A stretch of DNA of 16,173 nucleotides, taken from the NCBI GenBank assembly GCA_002448875.1, contig DKAS01000169.1, forward strand, positions 1-16,173, written 5' to 3'. Source of the DNA: Proteobacteria bacterium UBA6920 (GTDB lineage Bacteria > Pseudomonadota > Gammaproteobacteria > SG8-11). Under the pieces are notes generated by a model that saw nothing but the letters and a program-made list of their open reading frames with translations, had not been told where the DNA came from and ran no database searches. Both the position numbers and the translations under genes were made by a program. This document shows, piece by piece, positions 1 to 9,200 of the stretch (the stretch's first letter is position 1; each line of letters opens with the position of its first letter).

Positions 1-3000
1 TCGACGAATCACCGGTATGGGTGGACGCCGGACATCTGGCCTACCTGCGGCGCCAGCATGCCACCCGCTACTGGGAACTGGTGGTTTACGATACGGTGAG
101 CCACGGTGAAAAAAGCGTTGCCAGCGGCGCCATATCGGCGCCGGCCGCCAGTCCCGATGGGCGCTACCTGGTGTACAACCGCCTGCGGGATGACGGCAGC
201 GTCGTCATTGAAGGCTTCGACCGGCAGGCGCAGCAGGTATTTCAGCCGCAACCCTTCGCCCTGCCGGGAACCACCGGGCACCTGGCGTTTTCCCGCGACG
301 GCGCCTACGTCTATTTCAATCATTACCTCAATGACACCAATCAGGACCAGGTGATAGACGCCAACGATCACAGCGTCATCTATCGCATTCCTACCCAGGA
401 TTGGTTCGCCGCGCGGCAGCCGCTGTTTCCCGAACAACTGACCTCGGTGGAATACAACTGCTCGCAGCCGCAGGCGGCATTGCGGTATCTGTATCTTACC
501 TGTGCTTTTGAGGGATCGCTGGATATTTATCGCCTGCCGCTGAGCGGTGCCGTGCCCGCAGCCTGGACGGAGGCGCAGATCCAGGAAGCGCATCTGGTGG
601 CGCGCAGTCATGAGGACAGGCTCCTGCTGTTGAACACTCTGCGCTACCGCACGCGGCGCCACGATGTCGCCGTGCTCGAGCGCTTGCTCAGCAATCATCT
701 TGAAATCGGCGAATTTACCGCGGCCTTGTACTACCTGCAGGATCTGACATCGATTTGTCGTGGCCAGGGCAAGGATGCGCTCGCCGATTTCTACGAGGTG
801 CTGCGGCTCATCGTCAAGGTGCGCTCATCGAAGCAACGGGTGCCGGTGAATCGGGTGACGGCCGAATTCAGCCGGCTGGTGGCCCAGACCGGGCGGGAGG
901 TTCATGCGCACCCCGGCTGGCAGAAACTGGCGGCGCTGGCGGATGCCTACCTGGCCTATGAACTCGAGCAGCCGGAGCGGGCGCTGGCCAGTTTGCGCGG
1001 CATCGCGCTCACCGGTCCACTGCTGCCGATGGAGCGCTATCTGGCGTTCGAACTGTATCGCAGGCTGTGGCAGGAAGCGAAGCCAAATGCCCTGCTCGAC
1101 CTGTATCCGGCGATGTACAACGAGCTCAGCCTGAGCCACGAAGTCCGTATTTACTATGCCTTCAACTACCTGAAATTGCTGGGGCAGAGTCAGTCCGATG
1201 CACAGGCACGCATTCAGACCTTGCGCCTGCTGGCGGCGGAAGGCGTGGCGGGTGACGCCTGGTCCGGGGTGACGGACCTGTTTCGCGCCGAACTGGCCAG
1301 CCTGGAATTGGCCACCACTCAGGTGCAGGAACAGCAGGACGTGCATTTCAAGCAGCTGAGTGACTTATTGAAGCAAACCCGCGACGACGTGCTGCTGCGC
1401 AAAGCCATGCACATCCGTGCCATCCAGATCCTGGGCGCCGCCGAGCAATTCAAATACATGGAGCTGCTGTCCCGGCACTGGCTGGTGGCGACGAATATCA
1501 CGGAAATGGAGTTCGCCAACGTGGTGGAACAGTATGCGGTCGTCACCATGGACAAGGGCTACGGCATGCTGGCGCAGGGTCAGTTGGACAAGGCCTATAC
1601 CACTTTCTACAGCGCCATCCGCCAGACCAACGATCTGGAAGCGCATTTCCAATTCATCACCCTGGGTTTGGATCCCCGGTTACAGCAGCGGGAAAATCTC
1701 GATAAATCCTACCAGCTGCTTAACACCCAGGGACTGATAGGCGAGAACGACAGCTATGTTCAGGCCTTGCGCCTGTTGCTGCCAGACGCGCCGGATGGCA
1801 GGTTCGAACCGCAGTTGCTACAGCGGGCGGAAGAGCTGTTGCGGCCGATGCGTGCCCGCGGCCTTAATCCCGGGATGCGGGACTTGTTGCTGGGCTATGT
1901 CTATCATCAGCGCCTGCGTCAGTCCCGGCACGGTTATGGTTATGACAAACGGAGTTTTGCCCAGGCTCACTATCATTACATGATGGCGCTCGATCTGGAA
2001 AAGGACAACGGCCGGATCACGGCGGCGGTCCTGGAAAATCTCGGCAAGCTGCATCTGGAAGTGGGACAGTACGCGCTGGCGGCGGACTTCCTGCAGCAGC
2101 GACTGCTCTATCCGTTTGCCAGCCTGGATGCTGAAGTCAATCTGCGCTGGTTCCTGGCACGCGCCAGTTTCTATACCAATCAGCCTGAGCTCGCTTACGA
2201 GCAGAGCAGGCAGTTGCTGGAACGGCTTGCCGGCGATAACCCTCTGGCGGCTGTGTTTCTGGAGAAAACCGCCTTTTACGCTATGCAGGCGCAGGATTAC
2301 GCCAATGCGGCCGACCTCTACCGGCGTCTGCTGACGTCCGACCAGGAGTTGTCGCCCCTTAATCGGGCGCGCGCCCTGCTGGGCTATGGTTTCAGCCTGG
2401 TGAAGATCGATCGGCCGCAGGAAGCGGCGGCGGCTTTGCGCCAGGTATTGGAGCTGACGCCGCGCCTGTCGTCGATGCCGGCGGACGCCAGTCAGCTTCT
2501 GGCTTTTCATCCACAGCGCCTGCAGCTGCTGGCCTATGGTCTGTTGGCGCATTTGCAGCAGGATCCGCGGGCACGGGCGGAGCTGTTGCGCGCAAGAATC
2601 GCCTTGTTGGAGGCGATCGCGGGCAAGGTGGACGAATACGCCTACGACGAGGCCGGCCGCTTGTCCCTGCTGGCCAAGGACTACCAGCACCTGGCTCTGG
2701 CCTATGAGGAAGCTGGCAGCATGCTCGATATGCGCGCGGCCATGGCGCAAGCCGTGACGACGGCGGAGAAGTGGCTGCAGGAATCGGCGGAGCCGACCGG
2801 GCCGGTAATTTACCAGACCGTGCTGAATTACCTGAGTCTGGCGTGGCTGCATGCGCGGGACTATGCTGGAAATATTCCGGAGAACACCCTGGCTCTGGTG
2901 CGAAAGACCCTGGCGGCGCTGGCCGATCAGGCTTATGTGTCGCCATTGCTGCTGGTGCAGCAGGCGAAACTGCAGGCCGTAGTGAACGCCGTGCAGAGTA

Positions 3001-3167
3001 AAGTGTTGCAACGGGACAACAGCGCCGGGGAGGCCAGGCTATCCGCGCTGCTGCAGCAGTTGCGGGAAAGCCAGGTTGAAGTCACTTACCCGGAGGCGTA
3101 TGAGCAATTGCAAAAGCTGCTGGCCGGTTTACGCGAGACGCCAGCGGCGACGTCGTCTGGTGGATAG
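1..3167 (+). CDS. TolB-like (PD40) beta-propeller and TPR protein, 5' end missing
   Basis: The reading frame is open from the first bases of the window, so the true start lies upstream; the GTG at 21 is only the first possible start inside the window. The first ~180 visible residues look like TolB/PD40 propeller blades: there are repeated 'SPDGRYLVY' and 'SRDGAYVYF' motifs, each followed by a short strand. A 12-residue EF-hand-type loop (D-T-N-Q-D-Q-V-I-D-A-N-D, bases 333-368) sits between blades. The remaining ~850 residues are helical and TPR-like, with clear units such as 'AALYYLQDL', 'QYALAADFLQQRL', 'DYANAADLYRRLL' and 'RPQEAAAALRQVLELTP'. No membrane segment is visible; the export signal, if any, would be upstream. 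In known TolB-type proteins the propeller is periplasmic and binds partners. The gene ends 427 bp before the motor operon on the same strand, so a shared function is inferred from position. The specific role is unknown. Confidence 0.85.
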   Translation, partial: DESPVWVDAGHLAYLRRQHATRYWELVVYDTVSHGEKSVASGAISAPAASPDGRYLVYNRLRDDGSVVIEGFDRQAQQVFQPQPFALPGTTGHLAFSRDGAYVYFNHYLNDTNQDQVIDANDHSVIYRIPTQDWFAARQPLFPEQLTSVEYNCSQPQAALRYLYLTCAFEGSLDIYRLPLSGAVPAAWTEAQIQEAHLVARSHEDRLLLLNTLRYRTRRHDVAVLERLLSNHLEIGEFTAALYYLQDLTSICRGQGKDALADFYEVLRLIVKVRSSKQRVPVNRVTAEFSRLVAQTGREVHAHPGWQKLAALADAYLAYELEQPERALASLRGIALTGPLLPMERYLAFELYRRLWQEAKPNALLDLYPAMYNELSLSHEVRIYYAFNYLKLLGQSQSDAQARIQTLRLLAAEGVAGDAWSGVTDLFRAELASLELATTQVQEQQDVHFKQLSDLLKQTRDDVLLRKAMHIRAIQILGAAEQFKYMELLSRHWLVATNITEMEFANVVEQYAVVTMDKGYGMLAQGQLDKAYTTFYSAIRQTNDLEAHFQFITLGLDPRLQQRENLDKSYQLLNTQGLIGENDSYVQALRLLLPDAPDGRFEPQLLQRAEELLRPMRARGLNPGMRDLLLGYVYHQRLRQSRHGYGYDKRSFAQAHYHYMMALDLEKDNGRITAAVLENLGKLHLEVGQYALAADFLQQRLLYPFASLDAEVNLRWFLARASFYTNQPELAYEQSRQLLERLAGDNPLAAVFLEKTAFYAMQAQDYANAADLYRRLLTSDQELSPLNRARALLGYGFSLVKIDRPQEAAAALRQVLELTPRLSSMPADASQLLAFHPQRLQLLAYGLLAHLQQDPRARAELLRARIALLEAIAGKVDEYAYDEAGRLSLLAKDYQHLALAYEEAGSMLDMRAAMAQAVTTAEKWLQESAEPTGPVIYQTVLNYLSLAWLHARDYAGNIPENTLALVRKTLAALADQAYVSPLLLVQQAKLQAVVNAVQSKVLQRDNSAGEARLSALLQQLRESQVEVTYPEAYEQLQKLLAGLRETPAATSSGG

Positions 3168-3594
3168 CGCCGCCTGCGTCTCCCTTCTTAACTGCTTGAA
3201 ATCAGGAGAAAAGCCGGCGCTGGCGCGAGCGTGATTGCCCGGCAAGAAAAATCTCCCGATTTGGCCTTACTCACCAATTTTCCCCTTCTACTATTCCACT
3301 CTTTCCGCCGTGTATAGACCCAGGCCAGCTAAAAACATGTTTATTTAGTGGTTGGAAGCCCAGGTTCGTGCGCTGGGTCACATTTATCCAATTTCAGGCC
3401 GGGTACATTTTGCCGATATTTTACTGTGGTATGAAAAATCAATTAGTTATAACGCAACGCTACATACCGGCAGGGGTTACCGCTGCTGGTAGTGCGTTGC
3501 AATTCTAGCGTCGGCGGCGATGCTGCCAGCGCGGACGAGCGAGGCGTGCGGAAATCCTGGTCCGTACTGTTCCGCCGTAAGGAAAATTCGAGCC
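3168..3594 (+). promoter_or_regulatory. Intergenic region, probable promoter region of the motor operon
   Basis: This 427-bp stretch has no convincing gene. It separates the TolB-like/TPR gene from the following closely packed operon and becomes AT-rich at about 3250-3460, so it is the natural place for the operon promoter. I could not find a sigma70 pair with good boxes and spacing; TATAAC (3448-3453) is the best -10-like hexamer but lacks a good -35. Other elements are a 10-bp palindrome AAACATGTTT (3333-3342), an inverted repeat GACCCAG/CTGGGTC (3317-3323 and 3373-3379), and a GC-rich nested hairpin just after the upstream gene (3213-3243) that has no T-run behind it. The assignment as a regulatory region is by position. 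Confidence 0.4.
3579..3583 (+). promoter_or_regulatory. Ribosome binding site setting the start at 3595
   Basis: AAGGA lies 11 bases before ATG 3595. It favours this start, which exposes the signal peptide, over the in-frame upstream start at 3520. A second ATG at 3601 is possible but would be further from the site. Confidence 0.55.
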
Positions 3595-4104
3595 ATGCAA
3601 ATGAAAAAACTGATAGCGATGCTGTTTGCCGCCTGCGCGGTGTTACCCAATGCGTATGCCGAGCAGGTCAGCAAGGAACAGATCAAGGGTTTGGACGAGC
3701 AGGTGCAGGATATCAAGAAAGACGTGCTGGAAATATCCGCGGAGCTCAATCAGCTGGAAGAGAAGCTGTTGTACCCGTCGAACACGGAAATCGCTTTCTT
3801 CGTGTCCCTGGAAAAGAGTTCCACGCTGGAGCCGGATGCCATTGAGCTGAAAGTGGATGACAAGGACATGGCGACGCATATCTACAGTTTCAAGGAACTG
3901 GAGGCGCTGCGCCGTGGCGGCGTACAGCGGCTGTTCACCGGCAATGTGCGCACCGGCGAGCATAAAGTGCTGATAAACATCATCGGCAAGAGTGGCGCGT
4001 TCAAGAAAACCGATAACGCCAGTTACGTGGTGAAGAAAGGTGTGGGTCCGCAGTTTCTGGAGATCCGCCTGACTTCGTCCGGCGTTGAGTTCAAGGACTG
4101 GTAA
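3595..4104 (+). CDS. Small secreted protein: N-terminal coiled coil plus beta-rich domain, unknown family
   Basis: This 169-residue protein starts at ATG 3595. That start has an AAGGA ribosome site at 3579-3583 and puts a classical signal peptide at the N-terminus: MQMKK, a hydrophobic core, and a predicted cut after A-Y-A at residue 22. The frame continues upstream to 3520, but those residues would bury the signal peptide. After the cut, residues ~25-57 have heptad-like spacing rich in E, K, Q and L, as in a short coiled coil. From ~58 to the end the pattern is alternating hydrophobic, suggesting a beta-sandwich ('IAFFVSL', 'IELKVDD', 'HKVLINIIG', 'FLEIRLTS'). It is probably periplasmic. It is the first gene of the operon and ends 3 bp before the next start. 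I do not recognise the family; a structural adaptor in the envelope machine is inference. Confidence 0.85.
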   Translation: MQMKKLIAMLFAACAVLPNAYAEQVSKEQIKGLDEQVQDIKKDVLEISAELNQLEEKLLYPSNTEIAFFVSLEKSSTLEPDAIELKVDDKDMATHIYSFKELEALRRGGVQRLFTGNVRTGEHKVLINIIGKSGAFKKTDNASYVVKKGVGPQFLEIRLTSSGVEFKDW

Positions 4105-4107
4105 GCG

Positions 4108-6249
4108 ATGCGCGCAACGCTACTGCCGGCGATAGTTGCGTTAGCTGTCGTCCTTGCCGCGGCCGGCGACGGCCGGGCGGAAGACGCCGCGCCGGCTAAG
4201 AAATTGGACAGCAGCGAGCTGCGTGATCTGTACTTCGGCGAGGCCCTGTTTCAGGCCTATCAGGGTAACTACTTCGACGCGATATCCCGCCTGGATACGG
4301 AACTGACACAGTACTACGGTTTGGACGAACCGGGACTGAATTCGCTGTTCCATCACATCAACAGCGCGGAATTCGATGTCGGCGACTTCGAACTCTACTA
4401 TCGCATGCACAAGCGCGCCGGACGAGCGATCAAGGCCGTAATCGAAGGTAATGTCGCCGAGGAAATCCGCAACGAGGCGATTTACCGCTTGGCGAAGATT
4501 TACTACCAGAAACAACAGCCGCAGGCCGCTCTGGAAACGATAGAGAAGCTGCAAGGCAAAATTCCGGAACGATTGCGCCTGGAAGAGCCGTTCCTGCGGG
4601 CGCAGATCTATATGGAAAATGGCAAATTCCCCCAGGCAATCGAATTGTTGACCAAACTGGACAGCGCCGTGGAGTTGAAAGGCTACGCAGGATACAACCT
4701 GGGCGTAGCGCTGTTTCTCAACGGTAATGAACAGCAGGGTATAGCGCAGCTGGAAAAAGTCGGACTGCTGGAGTCGGATGACGAAAAAGTGCTGGCGATG
4801 CGCGACAAGGCCAATCTCGTTCTCGGCTTCCGTCTGCTGGAGGCTGGACAGGCGCAAAATGCCAAGGTCTATCTGTATCGGGTGCGCCTGGACGGACCGT
4901 TTTCCAACAAGGCCCTGCTCGGCGCGGGCTGGGCTTCGGCGGAGCTGGGCGAGTTCGAGCGTGCGCTGGTGCCCTGGACCCGGCTGGCGAAACGCAATAT
5001 TACGGATAGATCGGTGCAGGAAGTGTTGCTTGGTGTTCCGTATGCGTACAGCAAGCTGGAGGTGCACGGCCAGGCGGCGGTCAAGTACGGGCTGGCTCTG
5101 GATATTTACAGCAAGGAAATCGAGCGGCTGGACAGTTCCATTGCCAGTATTCGCAAAGGTGCTTTTCTGAAGGCGGTAGTGCGCGAAGAGCTCAAGGAGG
5201 ATAAGAACTGGCTGATCAATCTGCGCAATCTGCCGGACACGCCGGAGACCTATTACCTGGCGCAAATGATGGCTTCGCACGACTTTCAGGAGTCGCTGAA
5301 GAATTATTTTGATCTGGAAGAGCTGCGCGTGCGCCTGGAGCACTGGGCGGACTACCTCAATGCCTATGACGAGATGATCAAGATCCGCGGCGCCTACTAT
5401 GAGCCGCTGCTGCCGGAAATCGAACAGCGGTTTCGTCAGCTGGATTCGCTGATGAAGCTGCGTGTCGAGCAACGGGACAAGCTGCAGGCCCGATTGAAAA
5501 AAATGCTGGTGGCGCCACGCCCGGACTTTCTGATTACGGTGGAGGAGCGGACCCTGCTGCAGCGGGTCACTGCTCTGGAAGCCGCGCTGGCCGCCGCTGG
5601 CGGGGGCGATGCCGCCCTGCGCCAGCGTGTGGCGCGGCTGAAGGGGCTGGTCAGCTGGAAGGTGGATATAGAGTATGACGAGCGTTTCACACGGGCGACG
5701 GAACACCTGGCGCAGCTCGACGACCATGTGAAGAAACTCAACGAAATATACCATTCGTTTGTTCGCACGCGACAGGCGGCCACGCAGAGTTACAAGGGAT
5801 TTGACCAGCCTCTGCAGCGGCTGCGGATAAAAATCCGCAATGCCCAGGAAAAAGTTCAGATATTGATGGCGGGCCAGGGGCACATGATCGAGGTCATGGC
5901 CATAGGCGAGTTGGAAGAGCGGCGCAAGCGCATGGAAGAGTACCAGGTCAAGGCACGTTTTGCCATGGCTGAAAGCTACGATCGCGCGACTAAGGAGAAG
6001 CAGGAAAAGCAGAAGGATCAGCCGGAGAATACCCCTGACCCGGGCGCAAAATCCGCGGCCGAGCCGGCGCCGGTCGAATCCGGGGCGACTCCCGGCGGCG
6101 CAGCTGCGCCAGCTGTGGAGGTGGCGCCAGCGTCGCCTTCCGCTGCGCCGGAACCTGCTGGCGGGGTGCGTGATGATCGCCCTGCTGATGGGGTGCCGGC
6201 CGAACCGACGCCGGCGCCTGCGCAGGAACCACCACCGAATACCGAATAG
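4108..6249 (+). CDS. Exported TPR and coiled-coil protein with Pro/Ala-rich tail
   Basis: This 713-residue protein begins 3 bp after the previous stop, with AAGGA (4093-4097) inside the preceding gene, so the two are probably translated together. Residues 1-24 form a signal peptide with a likely cut after G-R-A. Residues ~35-300 contain TPR-like helix pairs such as 'EALFQAYQGNYFDAISRLD', 'AIYRLAKIYYQKQQPQAAL' and 'NLGVALFLNGNEQQGIAQL'. Residues ~430-635 are long, charged and heptad-like, suggesting extended coiled coil. From ~637 to the end the chain is Pro/Ala/Glu-rich and probably disordered, a composition often used to cross the peptidoglycan layer. There is no lipobox or inner-membrane anchor, so it is probably soluble in the periplasm. 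The architecture recalls the large periplasmic TPR proteins of Agl-Glt-type machines, but I cannot assign an orthologue from the sequence alone. Confidence 0.9.
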   Translation: MRATLLPAIVALAVVLAAAGDGRAEDAAPAKKLDSSELRDLYFGEALFQAYQGNYFDAISRLDTELTQYYGLDEPGLNSLFHHINSAEFDVGDFELYYRMHKRAGRAIKAVIEGNVAEEIRNEAIYRLAKIYYQKQQPQAALETIEKLQGKIPERLRLEEPFLRAQIYMENGKFPQAIELLTKLDSAVELKGYAGYNLGVALFLNGNEQQGIAQLEKVGLLESDDEKVLAMRDKANLVLGFRLLEAGQAQNAKVYLYRVRLDGPFSNKALLGAGWASAELGEFERALVPWTRLAKRNITDRSVQEVLLGVPYAYSKLEVHGQAAVKYGLALDIYSKEIERLDSSIASIRKGAFLKAVVREELKEDKNWLINLRNLPDTPETYYLAQMMASHDFQESLKNYFDLEELRVRLEHWADYLNAYDEMIKIRGAYYEPLLPEIEQRFRQLDSLMKLRVEQRDKLQARLKKMLVAPRPDFLITVEERTLLQRVTALEAALAAAGGGDAALRQRVARLKGLVSWKVDIEYDERFTRATEHLAQLDDHVKKLNEIYHSFVRTRQAATQSYKGFDQPLQRLRIKIRNAQEKVQILMAGQGHMIEVMAIGELEERRKRMEEYQVKARFAMAESYDRATKEKQEKQKDQPENTPDPGAKSAAEPAPVESGATPGGAAAPAVEVAPASPSAAPEPAGGVRDDRPADGVPAEPTPAPAQEPPPNTE

Positions 6250-6252
6250 TTT

Positions 6253-9200
6253 ATGGGCAGACGAAATTTCACAGCCATTGAAGGTGCCGTACGAGCGTGG
6301 TTGCGCGCGGTGCCGCTGTGCCTGCTGTTGGTGGCCTGCTCGCACACGTCCAGTGAAGGAACTATAGGTCAGCTGGATCAGGAAAAAATCGAAATCAAGG
6401 ACGCGGAAATCGACGGCGGCCTGGACAAGGCGATGCAGGGGTATCAGCAGTTTCTGGACGCGACGCCGGAATCGGAATTGACGCCGGAAGCAATTCGCCG
6501 CCTGGCGGACTTGAAAGTGGAAAAGGAATTCGGCACCGTAACCGACGGCAAGGCGCCGGCGGAGGAACCGAGCGCGAAACCCAGTCCGCCGCCGGCGGCT
6601 CCGCCACCTGCGCCGGTGCCGGCACCGGCGGCGGTGCCAACCGGCAAGGACAAAGGGAAGAAACCGGCGAAGGCTGCGGGAAAGAATGGCAAGAAGACCG
6701 CGACAGGGGATGATAAGGCGAAGGAAGAAACCATCGGTGATTTGCAGTTGCCTCCTGGCGAGTCTGCCGGCGATTTGCGTAATACCGGCGCCGAGGAGGC
6801 GATACGCTTGTACAGAAAGCTGTTGGATAAATATCCGAATTACGAGCGCAATGACCAGGTGCTGTATCAGTTGTCACGCGCCTATGAGGAAACCGGCCAG
6901 GTGGATGAAGCGATGCAGATTATGAATCGCTTGGTCAAACAGTACCCGAACTCCCGTTATACCGACGAAGTGCAATTCCGCCGCGGCGAATATTTTTTCA
7001 CCCGCAAGAAATATCTGGATGCGGAAGAGGCCTATGGCGAAATCCTGAAATTCGGCTTGTCCTCCGTTTACTACGAGCGTGGCTTGTACAAAATGGGCTG
7101 GACTTATTACAAGCAGGAAATGTACGAAGAAGCGCTGGTGAAATTTTTCGCCCTGCTGGACTACAAGGTTTCCATTGGCTATGACTTCGACCAGACTACC
7201 GACGATATCGAACGTAAACGCACCGACGACACCTTCCAGGCCGTGAGCCTGAGTTTTTCCAATCTGGGCGGCGCCACGTCGGTGGGCGAATACTTCGTCA
7301 AGCACGGCTCGCGCAGCTATGAGGACAAGATCTACAGCGAGCTGGCGGAATTCTATTTTGCCAAGCGCCGTTACAGCGACGCCGCCGCGACCTATAACAC
7401 GTTCATCGGCGCGAACAAATATCACAAGAAATCACCGTTTTTCAGCATGCGGGTGATTGAAATCTATCTGAAAGGCGGCTTTCCGCGGCTGGTTATCGAA
7501 GGCAAGAAAAACTTCGCCTCGTCCTATGGCTTGCGCGCGGATTACTGGAACTATTTCAATCAGGCCGATTTTCCCGAGGTTCTGGTTTTTCTCAAAACCA
7601 ATCTCATCGATCTGGCGAATCACTACCATGCGATGTACCAGAATCCGAAATTCAAGGCGGATAAAACGGCCAATTACGACGAGGCGGTGCATTGGTATCG
7701 CGAGTTTCTCCAGTCGTTTCCCAAGGACAAGTTGTCGCCCGGCATCAACTATCAGCTGGCCGACCTCTATCTTGAAAACAAGGACTTCAAGGCGGCGGCG
7801 GTGGAGTACGAGCGCAGCGCATACGATTATCCGGTAAATGAAAAATCCATGACTGCGGCCTATGCGGCGGTGTACGCCTATCGGGAGTATCTGAAGGACG
7901 CGCCCTCGTCGCAGGTGCGTTCGGCCAAACAGGAAGTAATTCGCGTATCTATCCGCCTGGTGGACGTTTTTCCTAAACATGAAAAGGCAACCATCGTGCT
8001 CGGGGCGGCGGTGGATGATTTGTTCAATATGCGGGATTTTCCCCTGGCGATCAAACTGGGAAGACGGCTGATTGTCGATTACCCGAAGGCGGACGCGAAA
8101 ATACGTCGTGGTGCCTGGCTGGTGGTGGCGCATTCCTCCTATGAAATAGAAAATTTCGAGGATGCCGAGGAAGGCTATGTTGAAGTCCTCAAGCTGACGT
8201 CGAAAGAGGACTCCAGCCGGGAAAAGCTCGTGGAAAACCTGGCCGCATCGGTTTACAAGCAGGGTGAGAAGGCGCGGGCCGCCGAGGACTACAAGACCGC
8301 GGTCCGGCATTTCCTGCGTATCGCCGAGCTGGCGCCGACGGCGAAAATACGCATTAACGCCGAGTACGACGCGGCGGCGGTGCTGATACAGATTATGGAT
8401 CTGGAGAAGGCGGTGGATGTGCTGCTGGCCTTCCGCGCCAACTACCCCGGGCACGAACTGCAGTTTGACGTCACGAAAAAAATCGCCTTCGCCTACAAAG
8501 AGATGGGCAAGTTCAATCTGGCGGGCAAGGAATATGAAAGGGTTGCCGCGGAAGCCGAGGGCAAGGATAACGATCTGGTGCGCGAGGCCATGTGGACGGC
8601 GGCGGAGCTCTACGAAAAAGCGCCGGATACCGACAATGCCCTGCGGGTATACAAGAAATTCGTGGTGAAATTCCCGAAACCGCTGGAGTTCGCGCTCGAT
8701 ACTTATTACAAGATCGCGATGATTTACAAGACCCGCAACAGTCTGCAGGAATATCGCGATACGCTGCTGTATATCATCAACAGTGATGCCAAAGCAGGTG
8801 CCGAGCGCACCGATCGCACCCGCTACCTGGCAGCGCAGTCTTCGTTGGTGATTATCGAGCCGCAATTCGATGAGTTCCTGGCGTTGAAGATCGTCAAGCC
8901 GTTCAAGAAAAGTCTGACCAGGAAACAGCAGTCCATGAAGGATCTGGTGACGTCCTATACCAAGCTGGTGGACTATAAAGTGGCGGATGTGACGGCGGCC
9001 TCGACCTACTATGTGGCGGAAATATATTACAACTTCAGTCATGCACTGCTGGAATCGGAAAAGCCTGAGGGAATGAGCGACGACGAAATCGAGGAGTTCA
9101 ACTTGATGGTGGAGGAGCAGGCCTACCCATTCGAGGAAAAGTCGATCAAGGTACACGAAAAGAATATCGAATTGCTCAAGCTGGGAATCTACAGCGTCTG

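Noticed and set aside
3213..3243. GC-rich nested hairpin after the TolB-like/TPR gene, considered as a terminator
   Set aside because: The outer stem is only 5 bp with a 7-base bulge, and no T-run follows, so it is not a convincing intrinsic terminator.
3401..3413. GGGTACATTTTGC, resembling a sigma54 (-24/-12) promoter
   Set aside because: The GG and GC elements are separated by 9 rather than 10 bases, and the GGCAC core is imperfect.
3520..3594. Upstream in-frame extension of the first operon gene
   Set aside because: It would place 25 mostly polar residues before the signal peptide and ignores the AAGGA site in front of ATG 3595.
4141..6345. Long open frame on the minus strand (734 codons) opposite the 713-residue TPR gene
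   Set aside because: It mirrors a GC-rich gene, is rich in Arg/Gln/His/Leu with no domain, and the plus-strand gene has a signal peptide and TPRs. The same applies to minus-strand frames at 1818-3011, 7432-9156 and 14402-15127.
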